Of a DNA stretch of 64,000 bases, positions 63,045 through 64,000 are shown piece after piece. This stretch comes from Coenobita brevimanus (taxonomy: Eukaryota > Arthropoda > Malacostraca > Decapoda > Coenobitidae): positions 85,940 through 149,939 of the forward strand of contig JAVRFU010000159.1 in the NCBI GenBank assembly GCA_032717465.1. The letters run 5' to 3'. Each line of letters opens with the position of its first letter. Position 1 is the stretch's first letter. Both the position numbers and the translations under genes were made by a program. The notes beneath the pieces are model-generated. The model was not told where the DNA came from. It made no database searches and saw only the letters and a program-made list of their open reading frames with translations.

Positions 63045-63500
63045 TTTTGAAGGCTCCAACGTGCATGTGTCAGCCTTGGCCACCTAATGGTGGCTCTCCA
63101 TGCTGCTCAATCTCTGGCAGCCTCCCTGTTCAGTCCCTTAACCCTGAGGTCACACTTAATGACCTTGTCCCAGGTCCTTTTTGCTGTACCCCTTGCAACC
63201 CCACCCCTAAAATTAACTCTTCTCACTTTCTGCACCCAGTTATCATCCCCCATCCTCTCCACATGCCCAAACCACCTCAATCTACCTCTCCTCATCACAA
63301 CACCAATACACTCCAGTCCCACCCCACCTCTCAACTCTTCTGTCGTAAACCTAGCTCCCCAGGCCTTGCACTCAGGGATGCACTGCACATCCACCTAATC
63401 ATTGCCATTTCTGTACATTTAAGCCTGTGAATATCCTCTTCCTTTGCTGCACAGGTCTCACTACCATACAGCATTACACTCGTAGCACGTGTTGCATACA
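63045..63500 (-). pseudogene. LINE-B ORF tail and 3' end
   Basis: The minus strand encodes ARFTTEELRGGVGLECIGVV, MRRGRLRWFGHVERMGDDNW and VIKCDLRVKGLNREAARD, ending GCACGTTGGAGCC. A 95-codon frame (63,394-63,107) is open, so this is the best-preserved LINE-B tail here. Confidence 0.8.
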
Positions 63501-63524
63501 AAGTCCCCTTAGCTCATGTGAAAT

Positions 63525-63660
63525 CTTTTGTGATTGAAAGTGTTTAGAGAAGTACTTTGATGTGGTTTGGCCAAGTGGAAAGGATGGAGAATGAGAGACT
63601 GGATAGTAGAGTGTATGAAAGTTAGACTGGCTAAAAGAGTGTGTAAGAGTCGGAATAGCT
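63525..63660 (+). mobile_element. LINE-A fragment (left part)
   Basis: GTACTTTGATGTGGTTTGGC, CAAGTGGAAAGGATGGAGAA and GAGAGACTGGATAGTAGAGT, interrupted at about 63,662. Confidence 0.7.
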
Positions 63661-63661
63661 G

Positions 63662-63776
63662 GAAGAGTTTTTTTACTGCGAGGAAGAAGGAACCAAAGGC
63701 TGAGCCTGCATTAACGTTCCTTCCAAGAAAGAAACAAAAACAATACAAAAGAGAGCCAAATTCAAGATCCGTTCAT
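63662..63776 (-). mobile_element. Jockey-like LINE 3' end inserted in LINE-A
   Basis: Starts at the left with TTTTTTT, then GAAGGAACCAAAGGCTGAGC and AGAGCCAAATTCAAGATCCG, the complement of the 44.6-44.73 kb 3' UTR. Confidence 0.65.
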
Positions 63777-64000
63777 TTTGAGATGGAGGGATGGAGTGGC
63801 AAGATGTATGAGACAGAGGAGTGTGAGTTAGAGAAGGGTGAACCAAGTAGAAGAGGACAGGGCAACATGGAGATCTGTTTGAGTCAGGTAGAGGGGAGAC
63901 CAAGGATGAGATGGAGTGGTGAGAGATCGGTTAGCTGTTCTTGAGTTGCAGGGAGGTCAGTGAAATAGCAGAGGACAGGGCAATATGGAGATTTGTTTGT
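63777..64000 (+). mobile_element. LINE-A fragment (right part), runs off the window
   Basis: GATGGAGGGATGGAGTGGCA, GGACAGGGCAACATGGAGAT and GACCAAGGATGAGATGGAGT. The AGGACAGGGCAAxATGGAGAT block occurs twice (63,862 and 63,973), so the tail is duplicated. Confidence 0.7.

Overview
This window reads as repeat-rich, intron-like DNA from an animal genome, most likely an arthropod and plausibly a decapod crustacean. That is inference. The support is a degenerate TTAGG-type telomere-like tract (about 59.47-59.79 kb), several families of APE-type LINEs, SINEs built on tRNA and 5S rRNA modules, piggyBac, hAT, PIF/Harbinger, Tigger-like and mariner pieces, very abundant microsatellites, and short exon-like islands bounded by GT/AG instead of long genes. 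No bacterial operon, CRISPR array or compact gene cluster is present. Most long open frames are read-through of tandem repeats.

Layout. 0-7.3 kb: a roughly 0.5 kb tandem unit invaded by SINE and LINE tails, a 1.8 kb pyrimidine-rich satellite, and two hairpin elements. 7.3-12.9 kb: a LINE-A copy carrying a 90-bp minisatellite and split by a 1,045-bp PIF/Harbinger element that keeps a MADF exon, followed by Jockey-like and LINE-B 3' ends. 12.9-22 kb: a 1,528-bp Tigger-like element nested in a SINE, three minisatellites (about 80, 20 and 35 bp), LINE-B copies and a 452-bp hAT element with a perfect 8-bp target duplication. 22.7-27.9 kb: a satellite-like array with roughly 40 copies of a 22-bp core and three ~1.5 kb higher-order units. 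28-30.05 kb: pyrimidine-rich repeats and a possible promoter with first exons of a minus-strand gene. 30.5-37.25 kb: one long LINE (LINE-C) whose ORF1 and ORF2 can be followed across five nested insertions, three of them with clear target-site duplications. 39.5-41.5 kb: three phase-compatible exon-like segments matching the tandem BRCT region of ECT2/Pebble, two of them with in-frame stops. 41.7-51.6 kb: MITE, LINE-A pieces, a mariner fragment, a 5S-rRNA-headed SINE and a lysine-rich exon. 51.9-55.75 kb: a nearly complete CR1/L2-like LINE with a 31-bp tandem duplication that breaks ORF2. 55.9-58.24 kb: a decayed piggyBac transposase gene on the minus strand. 58.2-64 kb: mostly LINE-A and LINE-B 3' ends.

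Labels used below. LINE-A: 3' end reads GGCGTCTGGCAATAGATAG, FADD-type RT. LINE-B: 3' end reads GTTGGAGCC. LINE-C and LINE-D: the related long LINEs at 30.5-37.2 kb. LINE-E: the CR1/L2-like element at 52-55.7 kb. Jockey-like: the RT piece at 37.3 kb and its matching 3' ends. SINE-X, SINE-Y and SINE-5S: three SINE types that share modules. SINE-X and SINE-5S end in the same ~45 bp as LINE-A, so LINE-A is the likely mobilising partner. Family names come from motif recognition alone, with no database search.
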